64,000 nucleotides of DNA from Gammaproteobacteria bacterium (GTDB taxonomy: Bacteria; Pseudomonadota; Gammaproteobacteria; Pseudomonadales; Halieaceae), in contig JAUHXH010000001.1 of assembly GCA_030427085.1 (NCBI GenBank), positions 992,001 to 1,056,000 on the forward strand, read 5' to 3'. The position numbers and the translations under genes are program-made. Shown one piece after another: positions 35,636 to 46,139 of this stretch. Position 1 is the first letter of the stretch. Each line of letters opens with the position of its first letter. Under the pieces are notes generated by a model. That model made no database searches. It saw nothing but the letters and a program-made list of their open reading frames with translations, and was not told the origin of the DNA.

Positions 35636-36532
35636 CTAGTTACGCTGTACCGTGGCGAAATACACTTTCTTGGCGCGACTGGCCAAATTGGGGGGAAGGT
35701 TTTCGAGTTCGTAACCGAATAGTTCGAGCGCTCCACCGGCATACTGCTCGAAAATGATACGGTCTGAGCGGGACATGCGACGCTGCCACTCATAGACTTT
35801 GTCGGACTGGGGTTTCTGCACCGAATTTCGATGCCACTGCAAACTGTGACTCGGAACCACCTGCTGAGCAGTTTCGTGATAATCCAGCATGGCGGGCTCA
35901 AAGTTCACGTGCAGGAAATCGCAAACGCGCCGCAACTCCCGCTCGGTATGTAGTACCAGATCTTCGTAACGCAGCTCCAGAAAGCGTCCAGCGCCCAGCA
36001 CATTCCCCACTTTGCGAGCGAGGTAGGTTTTCAGCTGCCATTGCTGGGCGATCGTTGGTAGCGAACTGGGCAACCAGGACGTCTTCATCTGTGATAAGGC
36101 CACGTCGCGGCCGTCCCGCACCACGTGAATGAACGAGCAATCCGGGAACAAGGTGTTGAGGATGTCTACATCCTCGGTGTAGTAGGGTGTTTTGTCACAC
36201 CAGATGCGCTTGCCCTGGGCGGTCGCGTAGCAGTCAAAAATGGCGCGGACCAGTTCCGGATAAGAACGAGGGTTTTGCGCCAGCACCGCCTCTTTGGAAG
36301 GGATCAGGCCACCGCGAACAACCAGGTGATGTTCTGAAATATCTGACAGCAATTTTGCTACGTTGGTCTGCTCTCCCAAATCACCATATTCCGCCAGGCG
36401 ACGATAGAAAACCGTAATAAAAACCGATTCGTGTGGCACGGTTATTTCGGGGTGATTATTGACCATCAGCCGAAACATCGTCGTCCCGGATCGCTGGGAG
36501 CCAATGATAAAGGTCGGTGTCGTGTCCGGCAT
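35636..36532 (-). CDS. Sulfotransferase family protein
   Basis: About 298 residues from ATG 36532, which has AGAGG 6 bases upstream; ATG 36562 and a longer frame to 36646 are alternatives. IIGSQRSGTTMFRLMV is the PAPS 5'-phosphosulfate loop. CFIHVVRDGRDVALS is the 3'-phosphate loop (the RDGRDV motif), and YEDLV is the usual later motif. It resembles sulfotransferases that act on lipids, glycans or antibiotic-like small molecules. It is unlike the one at 32650 in length and loop sequence, so they are not recent duplicates. It lies between a terminator and the cyclase gene. Confidence 0.85.
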   Translation of the reverse strand: MPDTTPTFIIGSQRSGTTMFRLMVNNHPEITVPHESVFITVFYRRLAEYGDLGEQTNVAKLLSDISEHHLVVRGGLIPSKEAVLAQNPRSYPELVRAIFDCYATAQGKRIWCDKTPYYTEDVDILNTLFPDCSFIHVVRDGRDVALSQMKTSWLPSSLPTIAQQWQLKTYLARKVGNVLGAGRFLELRYEDLVLHTERELRRVCDFLHVNFEPAMLDYHETAQQVVPSHSLQWHRNSVQKPQSDKVYEWQRRMSRSDRIIFEQYAGGALELFGYELENLPPNLASRAKKVYFATVQRN

Positions 36533-36646
36533 GCGTAGCCTCTGGGTGGTATCGAAGTCCATCCGGGCCGATGCTAGTCGCAATTCATTACAAAATTGCG
36601 ACAGATAAAAGAATTCCACCGCGCCGCCACTCGGTTGAGCACACAT

Positions 36647-36674
36647 AAAAAAAACGGCGCCCTGAGGCGCCGTT
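36647..36674 (-). terminator. Intrinsic terminator after the TonB receptor gene
   Basis: AACGGCGCC (36653-36661) and GGCGCCGTT (36666-36674) form a 9-bp stem with a 4-base loop. On the minus strand the stem is followed by a run of T (A at 36647-36654 on the + strand). It lies 18 bases beyond the stop of the receptor at 36692 and is a clear Rho-independent terminator. Confidence 0.93.
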
Positions 36675-36691
36675 TCTACCGCACTACCGAC

Positions 36692-39019
36692 TTAGAAGTG
36701 CTTGCGCAGCGTCACACCAAAGGTAGACGGCTCGCGGTAATAGGCACCGAGTTTACCGTCCTGAATCACCATGTCATAAATAGTGGCCAGATACTCCTCG
36801 TCAAACACGTTGCGACCCCAGGCAACCAGCTCTGCATCCCAGGGGTGGTAACGCAGGCCCGCTCGCAGATTTACCAGTGAGTAAGCATCCTGGTATTTCA
36901 GGGGGTCGTTGTTGGTGTCGGTCATGGTGTCCCCGGTGTAGATGTACTCACCGTACAGGAACAGATCCATGTCGGAGCTGATGTTGAAGTCCTTGTTGGC
37001 TGACAATGTCAGGAAGTTCTCCGGGTTACCGGCTACACGACCACCGTTACGGTCACAGGAGCCATCGCCGTTGTCACCCGGATCGGGCTGGTCGGTGTGC
37101 CAGGGCGTCGCAGTCCAGCAGACTCCGTTGTCGAAGTCCTCGAAGTCTGCCTTGTTGTAGGCATAGCCGAGGTTGAAGCTCAGCGTGTCGGTGGCCTGCC
37201 AGGTGGCCTCCACTTCAGCACCGTAGGTGTCGGCCTTACCGGCATTCAACAGCGCAAAACCGTTACCCACGAAGGCGATGGTCTGCAGGTCGTCCACCTC
37301 GGTTTTGTGCAGCGCTACGTTCAGGCGTAAACCCTGGTCGGGGAACTCCGCCTTCATACCCAGCTCTGCAGACTCTGAAGTTTCCGCATCGAACAGGATG
37401 GGCAGCGAGGCTTCGATACGGTCGGTGTTGGTGCCGCCGGACTTGTAGCCAGTGCCGTAGGAGGCGTAGAACATAGTGCTTTCAGTGGCGAACCAGCTCA
37501 GCTTGATGGTGCCAGTGGGGCGATCGTCATCGAGTGAGGTGTCAACGTCATCCCGAGGCGCCAGCGGCGGGAACAGCCAGAAGCCCCAACCGGGCGACGA
37601 GAAGTCCAGCGCGTCGGAAGCATCTTGCGTGAAGGTGTTCTTAAGCTGCTTTTCCTCTTTGGTCCAGCGCATGCCGGCGGTCAGTACCAGGGCATCGGTG
37701 AAGGAGTAATCGAACTGACCAAAAATGGCGAAGCTGTCGTGCTCCTGTTCGCTGATGTTGAGTGACCCTGTCCCGGCAGGGAAGGCCTCACCAAAAGCAC
37801 CCACGAAGGGCGTGGTGTCCTCACCCACATACAACTGGCTGCTACCTTCCAGCTCAGAACGGAAGTAATACAGACCGGTCACGAAGTTGAGGCGATCACC
37901 CACATAATTGACGCGGAACTCCTGGGAGAACTGGGTCTGCTCCAGTTGGTCGTCACGTTGGAGAACGTCCAGATCAGAGAAGTCGGCGTCGATGTAGTCG
38001 TTGGTTTCGAAGCGACGATAGGAAGTAATGCTGGTGTACTCCAACTCATTGGGTACCCAGTCGATCTGCACCGAAATACCTTCGTCGGTACTTTCAGAAC
38101 TGGGCAGGAAGCTCAGTGCGGAGGTGTAGTCGTAGAAGTCATCCTCGTCGATCAAGGTGCCACCGAGGTCAACCAGGGTCTGGTCGGAGCCGGTTTTTGG
38201 CGGTGTGCCGGGCGGCAGGTCGGTGGCGACCAGATTGTTTTTGTAGGTACCGGCAATACAACAGGTTTCGTCGACTTCGGAAATATCCGCAATCACGCGT
38301 ACTTCCAGAGCATCAGAGGGTGTAAACAGCATCTGGCCACGAACACCCCAGCGATCGCGGTCATTGCCCACGTCATCACCCGCGTGCACATCATTAACGT
38401 AGCCATCGCGCTGTTCCAGGAAGCCCGTTAAACGGAAGGCCAGCACATCATCGATAGCGCTGAAGGACTTTGCGCCGCTGGCATTAACCAGCCCGTAGTT
38501 TCCCGCGCCTACCTGGAAGAAGCCGCTACCCTCGTGGTCTGGCTCGACAGAGAATACGGAGACCGCGCCGGCCGGCGTATTGCGACCAAACAGGGTGCCC
38601 TGGGGTCCGCGCAGCACTTCCACCGAGGCCACGTCCACCAGGTTATTCACCATGGAGCTCTGGCGACCGCGGTAGATGCCGTCCACATACAAACCTACCG
38701 ACGACTCCAGGCCGAAGTTCTGCGCACTGGTGAAGATACCGCGGATACCGAAGTTGGAACTGCCGGCGCTCTGCGATTGGTCTACCTGAAGGCCCGGCGC
38801 GTTGTTCTGCAATTCGAACATATCGCGCACACCGGATTGCTCCAGCATGGCGCCACTGAAGGCCGTAACAGCCACAGGGACATCCTGCAGATTCTGTTCA
38901 CGTTTCTGGGCGGTAACCACCACTTCCTCCAGCATCTGGGCGGTAGCGGAGGTAGCACCCAGGGCAGCGGCCACGGCCACCGCCAGTGCGGAGCGAGCGG
39001 GATAGAGTCGATTAAACAT
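36692..39019 (-). CDS. TonB-dependent outer-membrane receptor
   Basis: 775 residues, full length. Signal peptide ending in SATAQ, TonB-box-like LEEVVVTAQKREQNLQDVP, a plug with VEVLRGPQGTLFGRNTPAG, and a beta-barrel ending in GVTLRKHF with the terminal Phe used by the Bam machinery. The receptor takes up an unknown large ligand. It lies downstream of a DUF481 protein gene on the same strand and has its own terminator at 36647. Confidence 0.93.
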   Translation of the reverse strand: MFNRLYPARSALAVAVAAALGATSATAQMLEEVVVTAQKREQNLQDVPVAVTAFSGAMLEQSGVRDMFELQNNAPGLQVDQSQSAGSSNFGIRGIFTSAQNFGLESSVGLYVDGIYRGRQSSMVNNLVDVASVEVLRGPQGTLFGRNTPAGAVSVFSVEPDHEGSGFFQVGAGNYGLVNASGAKSFSAIDDVLAFRLTGFLEQRDGYVNDVHAGDDVGNDRDRWGVRGQMLFTPSDALEVRVIADISEVDETCCIAGTYKNNLVATDLPPGTPPKTGSDQTLVDLGGTLIDEDDFYDYTSALSFLPSSESTDEGISVQIDWVPNELEYTSITSYRRFETNDYIDADFSDLDVLQRDDQLEQTQFSQEFRVNYVGDRLNFVTGLYYFRSELEGSSQLYVGEDTTPFVGAFGEAFPAGTGSLNISEQEHDSFAIFGQFDYSFTDALVLTAGMRWTKEEKQLKNTFTQDASDALDFSSPGWGFWLFPPLAPRDDVDTSLDDDRPTGTIKLSWFATESTMFYASYGTGYKSGGTNTDRIEASLPILFDAETSESAELGMKAEFPDQGLRLNVALHKTEVDDLQTIAFVGNGFALLNAGKADTYGAEVEATWQATDTLSFNLGYAYNKADFEDFDNGVCWTATPWHTDQPDPGDNGDGSCDRNGGRVAGNPENFLTLSANKDFNISSDMDLFLYGEYIYTGDTMTDTNNDPLKYQDAYSLVNLRAGLRYHPWDAELVAWGRNVFDEEYLATIYDMVIQDGKLGAYYREPSTFGVTLRKHF

Positions 39020-39068
39020 ATTGACAGCCTGTTTTAATGTTGACAGCGAATATTTTGACTTGCAGGAA

Positions 39069-39140
39069 AGGCACCCACAGTCATCGTGGGCGCGTTTTTA
39101 ACACATTGTAGTTACGATTACTGCCCCCCTTTTGGGGGGC
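39069..39140. repeat. Two hairpins in the gap upstream of the TonB receptor gene
   Basis: GCCCCCC/GGGGGGC (39123-39140) is a 7-bp stem with a T4 loop on the + strand. A second hairpin is formed by 39071-39078 and 39086-39093 (8 positions with one mismatch) and is followed on the + strand by GTTTTT. The gap separates the DUF481 gene from the receptor gene on the minus strand. They could end the DUF481 transcript or shape the receptor leader, but neither has a T tract on the minus strand. Confidence 0.4.
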
Positions 39141-39176
39141 CCTGTTTTTGCTGGCCGGAAATCCGTGGGAATTGGC

Positions 39177-40184
39177 CTAGAAACTGGCGCCAACACCGAT
39201 GGACAAGGTTGTGTCGTCCTTGGAAGCACCTTCTGCCGGCTCGGTTTCATAGTCGTAGCGGAAAGTGACATCGGCGTAGATGTCGGCAAACAGTTCAGTT
39301 CGAACACCAGTATTGCTCTTGAAGATGGTGTTGTCGGCAGCGAAAAAGTTCTGCGTAATGCTGTGATTGTGGAAGAAGCTGACGTCGCCACCCCACAGAT
39401 CGTGGGTGTAATCCAGTTTCCACAGACCGACCGCACCGCTATTGGCTTCGTCGGCGATTTCCTCTTCCGAGTAACCGACACCGATACTGAAGGTCAGGAA
39501 CTTGACGTCGTCATCCCAGATATCGCGCCCTACATTCAAGCCTGCAACATACCTGTGCTGCAGGTCCCGGATGGGGTCGCGTTCATACGTGAACGAGCCA
39601 CCCACATACCAGGGGTCGCTGAACATCCAACCGTACTGGTAGTTGAACAGGTCCTGTTCCTTGGTGGTCACGTCGTCGGTTTCGTCGCGGCGGAAGGTCA
39701 GGTCCATGTTGTGCCGGTGGTCGCCAACATTGATCAAGGTATCGGCATAGATCTCATTGGCATTGGAGTCGGTGTTACCGGAGTTGGTAACGGTAGAGAA
39801 CTTGATATTGGAGTCGCGGGTGAAGTAGTCGCGAGGCTCGTCGAAGGACGTCAGCGACGACAACAGTAAGGGTCGGGTTTGCCCGTCGACAACGACCACC
39901 TGAGCGCCCGCACTATCGAGTGCGAACTGTCCGGACACTTCCGAGCCATCCTCCAGAGTTACTTCCATCGTTTCCCCGCTCTCAATAGAGGCCACGTCGT
40001 CAATTGAGACGCTGAACTCATCGGTATAGGGCGGCTCAATGTAAACATCACCCTTTTCGAGGCGTTTGATCTCGCCGGTGATCACATCGCCATTGTTCAT
40101 GACCAAACGGTCCTGTGCGAATACGAGAGGTGACAGAGAGGCCATCAGGAGGGCAACAGCCCAGGCTCGGAATGAACAGATCAT
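39177..40184 (-). CDS. DUF481 family outer-membrane protein
   Basis: About 335 residues from ATG 40184, with GGAG 5 bases upstream; the longer frame to 40274 lacks that site. A signal peptide ends in LVFAQ. Residues 25-110 are a small beta domain ([19 protein letters not shown]) like the one found before DUF481. The remainder is made of alternating beta strands ([18 protein letters not shown], etc.) ending in Phe, as expected for an outer-membrane barrel. DUF481 proteins are conserved in marine gammaproteobacteria; function is unknown. It lies upstream of a TonB receptor gene and divergent from an NhaC-like antiporter. Confidence 0.85.
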   Translation of the reverse strand: MICSFRAWAVALLMASLSPLVFAQDRLVMNNGDVITGEIKRLEKGDVYIEPPYTDEFSVSIDDVASIESGETMEVTLEDGSEVSGQFALDSAGAQVVVVDGQTRPLLLSSLTSFDEPRDYFTRDSNIKFSTVTNSGNTDSNANEIYADTLINVGDHRHNMDLTFRRDETDDVTTKEQDLFNYQYGWMFSDPWYVGGSFTYERDPIRDLQHRYVAGLNVGRDIWDDDVKFLTFSIGVGYSEEEIADEANSGAVGLWKLDYTHDLWGGDVSFFHNHSITQNFFAADNTIFKSNTGVRTELFADIYADVTFRYDYETEPAEGASKDDTTLSIGVGASF

Positions 40185-40292
40185 AGCGGCTCCAGTTCTG
40201 AGGGATTTCGCCCGACGGGGCGACGGGACGGGGCTAATGTGGTTGAATCGGGATTCAGTGTCAACACAGGCCACCCCTGCCGCGATAAAAAT

Positions 40293-42050
40293 ATGGCACG
40301 ATTTCGCTACATTCCCGGCCCTGGCACCTGGGTTCTCATCGCCGGCTTGCTGCTGTCACTGGGGATAGGGTTGTGGGGCGCGCCCACGTGGGTAGAGCAG
40401 AAAACCGTCTATCAGGTGCACAGCAATGCCGAGGGGCAATTGGTGTACGAGTCCCGCGGTGCGCTAATGCCACTGCCAGAACGGCCCGTACCTTATGCGC
40501 AGTCCCCACTACGGCAGGCGGCCCTGGATACGCTGGTAGACGCTTCCCCTGCCCTGCCCCGCCAATGGGTGATCGAACCCGGAGAGCCCCGGACGCAGGA
40601 TCAAGCCCAGTACGCGCTACTCCAGGCCAACTTTCACTTTGGGCCCTGGTCTTTGTTACCCGCCCTGCTCACCATCGCCTTATGCGTGATAACGCGGGAA
40701 CCCCTGACCGCACTGCTCGGCGGCATTGTGTCCGGGGCATTGCTGCTGCAACGCTACGATCTCAGTGGCGAAGTGATCATCCCGGCGCTCGCAGACCCCG
40801 GCACCGCGGCCATCTTGTTGTTGTATCTTTGGTTGTTGGGTGGATTGCTCGGTGTCTGGGCACGTACTGGTGCGGCGCAGGCCTTTGCGGACTACATGAC
40901 CCGCCGCTTCGTCCGCGGTCCTCGCTCCGCACGCCTGGTTGCGTGGGGTCTTGGCGTATTCTTCTTCCAGGGCGGTTCTATCAGTACCGTGCTGGTCGGC
41001 ACCACCGTCAGACCGCTTGCAGACAAGGAGGGGGTCAGTCACGAAGAACTCAGCTACATCGTGGACTCCACCGCTTCGCCGATCGCCTCTCTGCTGGCCT
41101 TCAATGCCTGGCCGGCCTATGTACAGGCCCTGATCTACATGCCCGGCGTGGCCTTCCTGGCCACCGAAGCCGACCGCATTGCCTTTTTCTTCCGCAGTGT
41201 GCCCTTCAGTTTTTACAGCATCTTTGCAGTACTCGGTACGCTGCTGCTGAGCTTGGGCGTGACGCGTTTCAGCGGCGGACCCATGCGGCGCGCCGTTAGC
41301 CGAGCCCAGGAGACCGGCGCCCTGGACGCCCCCGAGGCCAAACCCATGGCGGCACCGGAACTGCACGTTACCCGTGTGCCAGAGCATTACACACCCCGCG
41401 TGTTCGAATTCCTGGTACCCATCCTGCTCATCGTGGTTGTAGCTGTCGCGACGTTTGCACTGACCGGTACACCGAACGTGCACTGGGGCTTCGGTTTTGG
41501 CCTGTTGTTTGCCGGTGCCAGCGCCCTGATGCGCGGCATGACCCTGGAAGACCTCATCAGCGGCATCGGAGACGGTTTGAAAGGTATCGTACTGGCCTCA
41601 GTGATCCTCATGATGGCGATCACCATCGGTGGCATCAGCAAGGAAGTGGGCGGCGGCATCTATCTGGTCGAACTACTGGGTGGAAACTTGCCCTTCTGGC
41701 TGCTGCCTGTCTGCCTGCAGGCACTGACGATGGCAGCGGCCTTCTCCACCGGATCGAGTTGGGGCACCTACGCCATTGTCTTTCCGCTCGCCATGCCCCT
41801 GGCCTGGGCAATTGCGGGCAACCAGGGCCTGGCCAATCCCGAGCTATATCTGGCGGTGTGTTTTGCCACTGTGTTAAACGGCAGCGTTTACGGCGACCAG
41901 TGTTCGCCGATATCAGACACCACGGTATTGAGCGCCATGACCACCGGTTGCGACCTGATGGATCACGTAAAAACACAGATCTTCCCGGCGACCTTGGCGG
42001 CAATCCTGGCAGCGGTGGGCTGGACGGGGACCGTACTGCTGTTTGCCTGA
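40293..42050 (+). CDS. NhaC-family sodium/proton antiporter-like transporter
   Basis: About 585 residues from ATG 40293. A hydrophobic N-terminal segment ([17 protein letters not shown]) is followed by a soluble stretch to about residue 115, then about ten membrane segments. [18 protein letters not shown], the [20 protein letters not shown] block and [21 protein letters not shown] are typical of the NhaC superfamily. It may exchange sodium for protons or import an amino acid, as family members do both. The long N-terminal periplasmic insert is unusual. No ribosome site is obvious. Confidence 0.78.
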   Translation: MARFRYIPGPGTWVLIAGLLLSLGIGLWGAPTWVEQKTVYQVHSNAEGQLVYESRGALMPLPERPVPYAQSPLRQAALDTLVDASPALPRQWVIEPGEPRTQDQAQYALLQANFHFGPWSLLPALLTIALCVITREPLTALLGGIVSGALLLQRYDLSGEVIIPALADPGTAAILLLYLWLLGGLLGVWARTGAAQAFADYMTRRFVRGPRSARLVAWGLGVFFFQGGSISTVLVGTTVRPLADKEGVSHEELSYIVDSTASPIASLLAFNAWPAYVQALIYMPGVAFLATEADRIAFFFRSVPFSFYSIFAVLGTLLLSLGVTRFSGGPMRRAVSRAQETGALDAPEAKPMAAPELHVTRVPEHYTPRVFEFLVPILLIVVVAVATFALTGTPNVHWGFGFGLLFAGASALMRGMTLEDLISGIGDGLKGIVLASVILMMAITIGGISKEVGGGIYLVELLGGNLPFWLLPVCLQALTMAAAFSTGSSWGTYAIVFPLAMPLAWAIAGNQGLANPELYLAVCFATVLNGSVYGDQCSPISDTTVLSAMTTGCDLMDHVKTQIFPATLAAILAAVGWTGTVLLFA

Positions 42051-42085
42051 GGAGCAAGTCGAAGGGATAGGCTCTCTAAAAGGCT

Positions 42086-42997
42086 TCAAAACGCGTGTGT
42101 GACACCGAAATTTACCGCATAGCGCATTCGATGCACCTGATCACCGTGCACCATGGTAATGGCCGACAACGAATAGGTCATGGATGGCGTGAAGCCATAA
42201 TCAAAGCCCACACCCATATTGACATAATTGTGCTTAACCATGCGATCGTGTTGATGCCAGCGCTCATCCGTGCGCGGGGGAGGAAAATCGTCCGGAAACT
42301 CCAGACCATTGCCATGCTTCGCCAGCATAAATGCCCTGAGGACCAAATTTGCATCAACAAAATATCCAGCTTCGGCATGCACCAGCCAATGATCGATGTT
42401 GGTGTCGAGAGTTTCCTCCACGAAAACGTAGGAAGGCGCAATATGTAGATAGAAATCCGAAAACCACGGTATGTAGGTCAAATAAGCCCCCACCCCGACT
42501 CGCTTCAAGTTTTGCCCCACCGCTGCATGCCCGAAATAGGGGTAGTCGTAGCTGGGTATACCGAAGGATAGAAACGGTTCGACGGTTAGAACCCCCTCCG
42601 TTGCGCGGTACCTTGCCTCAAAATGAAAGTCCTGAAAACTGGTGTGATAGTCCCCATCATCAACCAGCTTGTCATCTTGTGGCGGATCGAGCGCAGTAGG
42701 GTCATGCGGGCCGGGGCCGTTGTAACGCTTGGTGACTAATGGCAGGCCGGCACTGACCGACCAACGATCCGTCAGGTGTACATCAACCTCCAATTGCAGA
42801 CTGTGGGTGTCGGTAGTGCCGATATCAAGTTCACCCACGGTACTTTCAAAACCATCTACGTGAATGTATTGATAATCAAGCGAAACGTACCCCCGGGGCG
42901 CATCTTCATCTGCTGCCAAGCCAAGAGCGGCCATCAGCAAGATCACAACATTGCTGATGGCGCTGAACAAGCCCGGCTGGAGCGGATGGACGCCCAT
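42086..42997 (-). CDS. Outer-membrane beta-barrel-like secreted protein, unknown function
   Basis: 303 residues. A hydrophobic signal region (NVVILLMAALGLAADE) is followed by many alternating, aromatic-rich strands (GYVSLDYQYIHVDG, DRWSVSAGLPLVTKRY, YLHIAPSYVFVEE) and a C-terminal HAF, the end of a barrel. It resembles transporter-type or MetA-like outer-membrane proteins of marine proteobacteria. It is first in order of the - strand group read from 45930 only by position; a gap of 46 bases separates it from the next - strand gene. No ligand can be proposed. Confidence 0.65.
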   Translation of the reverse strand: MGVHPLQPGLFSAISNVVILLMAALGLAADEDAPRGYVSLDYQYIHVDGFESTVGELDIGTTDTHSLQLEVDVHLTDRWSVSAGLPLVTKRYNGPGPHDPTALDPPQDDKLVDDGDYHTSFQDFHFEARYRATEGVLTVEPFLSFGIPSYDYPYFGHAAVGQNLKRVGVGAYLTYIPWFSDFYLHIAPSYVFVEETLDTNIDHWLVHAEAGYFVDANLVLRAFMLAKHGNGLEFPDDFPPPRTDERWHQHDRMVKHNYVNMGVGFDYGFTPSMTYSLSAITMVHGDQVHRMRYAVNFGVTHAF

Positions 42998-43043
42998 ATG
43001 TCACCCCGCAGTGATTAGCATTCGACAGGCGCCCTACCGAAGA

Positions 43044-43526
43044 TCAAACAGCCTCTAGCGTACGGTGGATTGCCCGGAGAAAATCTTTGAGATCATCTCC
43101 GGAGGAAAGCACCTGGCCGTACCGCAGCCTGGCCTCACCCAGTTCATCCTTACCACCGTCAACGACGGGAAGAAACTGCACCGTCCACTCTCGCGTTGTA
43201 TTGGAGGCCTGCAGAGCATCCACTTCAGCAACTGGCGCGATGACCACAGCGCCTGTAATGACATTCACTGCGTTTTGAAGCTGCTCATGACTGCTGACGG
43301 CATGGACGGTGTGGCCAGACTCCGCCAGGTGGCGCGCAAACACGGCCTCCGACTCGCTGCGTGTGTAAACGATGAGGTTTGCTGGCAGTGGTGCCGAGTA
43401 CACGCGATAGGCCAACCCACGCCCCACCCGATAGAGGCTTTCTCCGCAAGCCAGTGTCTGCGGCACCGTCCCCGCCAAAAGCAGTGGAATGAGACTCCAG
43501 ATAACACAACGTCGCAAACGCATCAC
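43044..43526 (-). CDS. Secreted protein of unknown function
   Basis: 160 residues. An N-terminal signal peptide (IWSLIPLLLAGTVPQTLA) points to the periplasm. The rest alternates strands and helices (ANLIVYTRSESEAVFARHL, HTVHAVSSHEQLQNAV, GAVVIAPVAEVDAL) like a small Rossmann or receiver-like fold, but no catalytic residues are evident. I do not recognise the family. It lies between the barrel-like protein and the di-heme oxidoreductase, all on the - strand. Confidence 0.6.
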   Translation of the reverse strand: MMRLRRCVIWSLIPLLLAGTVPQTLACGESLYRVGRGLAYRVYSAPLPANLIVYTRSESEAVFARHLAESGHTVHAVSSHEQLQNAVNVITGAVVIAPVAEVDALQASNTTREWTVQFLPVVDGGKDELGEARLRYGQVLSSGDDLKDFLRAIHRTLEAV

Positions 43527-43675
43527 TTTCCTCCCTCACACCAGGTGACAGGAAAACGAACAAGGATCGATGCCGCCGGAAGGTTGACCAGAACAACACA
43601 CCTGGCAACAGCAACCTCGCCTCTAACTATAGACCAATTCACTCAGATCAACCGGTGTGCATGCCGAGGTTTGCT

Positions 43676-45274
43676 TCATGGCCATCTCCGTGGTTGATAA
43701 CGCTCATCGAGAATGTTGTGGCGCGCGCCCGGTGGTAGAACCTGTAGCGTTTTCAGAAACTCGATCACCGCGTCCCGCTCCCACTTGCGCAGCGCCTCGA
43801 AGCGCTTGCGGCTGTCCAGTGCATCCCCCGCGTGGGCCAGTGTCGCCTCCCGGAGCGTGGTGAATTTCCCATGATGAAAATACGGTGGTTCGTTCGCCGC
43901 CCCCCAAAGGCGACGGGTCAGGAAATGGCCATTACCAGCAAAAAAGCCATCCGATCCAGGCTCAAAATGCATGTTCAGGGGTTCCCGATTGGGATCGTTC
44001 GGGCCCGAAGTAATGTCGTGTAACTTGAAGTCGGAGAATACCGGCACCCAGGTAATTCCCGTGCGCGGGTCACGGCGTAAGCGTGGCCCAGGCAAGCGGC
44101 GATCATTGAGGTTAATACTGATGGGGTCGACCTGATCCGGGGTCAGATTTCCCGGAGGATTGTAGGGCCCGGGTTCGGTATACCTGAAGCCATCCCCGTC
44201 CAGCGGGAGTTCAGGTATATGGCAGCCGGCACAACCGATTTGTTTGAACAGCTTTTCCCCTCTGCGAACGGCCACCTCTATCGCACCATCCCTTGGGATC
44301 ACTCGCCCAGGGACAGGCAGAGCCGCCTGAAAAAGGCTCACCGCGGTTATATCATCCCAGGTCAACTCGTCATAATACCCGTCGTTGTCCGGGTCCTGCC
44401 CCACCCCAAATCGCTCTGCCGATTGAATGCCATGATGGTGATTGAAAGCATTGTTGCTGAACTGTCGTAGCGACACCACGGCCCCCGCCTGATGGAAGGG
44501 CATTATCGTCAGTGACGGCGGATCATCAGCTCCAGACGTTGCAATACTCGGGTGCGGCAGGCCCTCCACTTCGGAGACATCCCAGCTCCCGTCAAACCCC
44601 CTGCGCAGGCGTCCAAAGGAGATTCCCTTGGACTCCAGCGCAACGAAGCTCCCCGTACCCAGATTGTCTCTGAGTGCGCGCAAATCGGCAGTGATCTGCC
44701 GAGCAAGCATCTCGATATAACCCGACCCCATCATTCCAACCGTCGCGCGGCTGTTGCCAATGGTTTCCAGAGTACTGCTGAAACCACGCTCATCCATATC
44801 ACCGCGGGTTGGAATCGGGTCCTGCTGATCGAAGGTCACCGCATCAAAGCGCTGCGCCAGAACGAACACATTGGTGACGAAGTCGCCTCCCCCACCAGCA
44901 ATCCCGAAGGGTGCATTGTGACAGCCGGAGCAGGCATTGGCGTCCGGCGCCGACAGTCGATTGAAGTTCCGGGGAAACGTCAGAGGACTGGTTTCATCCG
45001 CCAGGGGCTTACCCGTGCCTTTTGTGAAGGCACGTCCACCCCCCTCCTGTGGCGTCCAGTTTGCAGTAAACACCTGCCTGCCATGCTCGAGCACCTCTGC
45101 GATGGGGAGGCGAGAGGCCTCCCCTGGTTGCAAGTGCCTGACAAGGCCAACCTCCCGCCCGATTTGACTCACTTCCGGGGTCGCCAGTACTAGATGGCTC
45201 ACCAGCGACCAGAACACACCGATGGCGATAGCAATCGGCAACCGCCGGCACCGCTTTCTCTGGTCGATAGTCAT
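43676..45274 (-). CDS. Di-heme oxidoreductase, putative peroxidase (cytochrome c)
   Basis: About 532 residues from ATG 45274, with a signal peptide (IAIGVFWSLVSHLVLA); a longer frame to 45355 overlaps the preceding gene. Two c-type heme sites, CSGCH and CAGCH, are visible, matching the di-heme oxidoreductase (DHOR) family related to bacterial cytochrome c peroxidases and MauG. It would act in the periplasm in electron transfer or oxidation of a small substrate. It starts 8 bases after the stop of a secreted-protein gene, so both share one transcript, probably regulated by the divergent CadC-like regulator. Confidence 0.85.
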   Translation of the reverse strand: MTIDQRKRCRRLPIAIAIGVFWSLVSHLVLATPEVSQIGREVGLVRHLQPGEASRLPIAEVLEHGRQVFTANWTPQEGGGRAFTKGTGKPLADETSPLTFPRNFNRLSAPDANACSGCHNAPFGIAGGGGDFVTNVFVLAQRFDAVTFDQQDPIPTRGDMDERGFSSTLETIGNSRATVGMMGSGYIEMLARQITADLRALRDNLGTGSFVALESKGISFGRLRRGFDGSWDVSEVEGLPHPSIATSGADDPPSLTIMPFHQAGAVVSLRQFSNNAFNHHHGIQSAERFGVGQDPDNDGYYDELTWDDITAVSLFQAALPVPGRVIPRDGAIEVAVRRGEKLFKQIGCAGCHIPELPLDGDGFRYTEPGPYNPPGNLTPDQVDPISINLNDRRLPGPRLRRDPRTGITWVPVFSDFKLHDITSGPNDPNREPLNMHFEPGSDGFFAGNGHFLTRRLWGAANEPPYFHHGKFTTLREATLAHAGDALDSRKRFEALRKWERDAVIEFLKTLQVLPPGARHNILDERYQPRRWP

Positions 45275-45282
45275 GGCGGCAA

Positions 45283-45930
45283 TCACTGAACTGCGGCGCT
45301 GAGGTGGATGGAGGCAAACTCGTTGATACAACCACCAGCGTCCATGGACGGGCACGCTTCGTTAGCTGTGCCAATCTGCGTGGCCACCGGTCCCGCTTCA
45401 CCGGCGACGCCATGCGAGCGCAATACAATGTGGATCTCTGCCTTTTTGGGGTGCTGCAACCCCCAATCACCCGCAGCGAAGATCTCCCGGTTGGTACGTC
45501 CCCAGGGGATGACAAAAGAGGTCGATCCCGCGCCGCCCGCATCTGCAACAAGCCCCCCGCCATAAAATACCGACGCCCTAACCATGGCGTCCCCCAGATC
45601 TCCCAGCGCACACTCGTAGGGCATGAGGCAGTGCTCCGGATTATTGAAAACGGCCACCCATATAGAGTATGCCCAGTTGGGTTCCAGGGCCTGACTGGTA
45701 ACCGTCGCGCGCACCGACCGGTCGTGATAGTCCCTTATCAGGAGCGTCGCGCCATTCACCATTTCATCGGTGTTGAACACGGTGTGGTCAGCAACATCGA
45801 CGTGCTCACGGACGAACATACCCTTGGTGCGACCGTTGTTATCCTGGTCTGCGGCTATCGTGGCCAATGGGCTGGCAATACATGTAGCAGCAACCGCCAG
45901 GGCCACTGTGTTTCGAAGTCCAATCTTCAT
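45283..45930 (-). CDS. Secreted protein of unknown function, operon partner of the di-heme enzyme
   Basis: 215 residues. A signal peptide ends in TIAADQ. The mature part has a beta-rich pattern (TLLIRDYHDRSVRATVTS, YSIWVAVFNNPEHCL, STSFVIPWG), with four Cys residues in the mature part. No known domain is identified. It is first in a two-gene unit with the di-heme oxidoreductase and divergent from the CadC-like regulator, with 209 bases between them. It might supply or receive the substrate of the di-heme enzyme. Confidence 0.65.
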   Translation of the reverse strand: MKIGLRNTVALAVAATCIASPLATIAADQDNNGRTKGMFVREHVDVADHTVFNTDEMVNGATLLIRDYHDRSVRATVTSQALEPNWAYSIWVAVFNNPEHCLMPYECALGDLGDAMVRASVFYGGGLVADAGGAGSTSFVIPWGRTNREIFAAGDWGLQHPKKAEIHIVLRSHGVAGEAGPVATQIGTANEACPSMDAGGCINEFASIHLSAAVQ

Positions 45931-46139
45931 GGTGCATCTACTTTATGGGTTGGCACACTGATTCAATTGAGAACTGCACGCTGCGTTGAAGTGTCTCGCC
46001 GCGCCAGTGAACCCTAGAAAAATCACCCTCAAGCCGCATGAAATTCAGCCAAAATTTCCCTTAAGATTTAAAAAATCTACTAAGTTCATATAGATACAAG
46101 GTCAGCCCGCATGGCTGGGAGAACGCCTGGAGCATCAAT

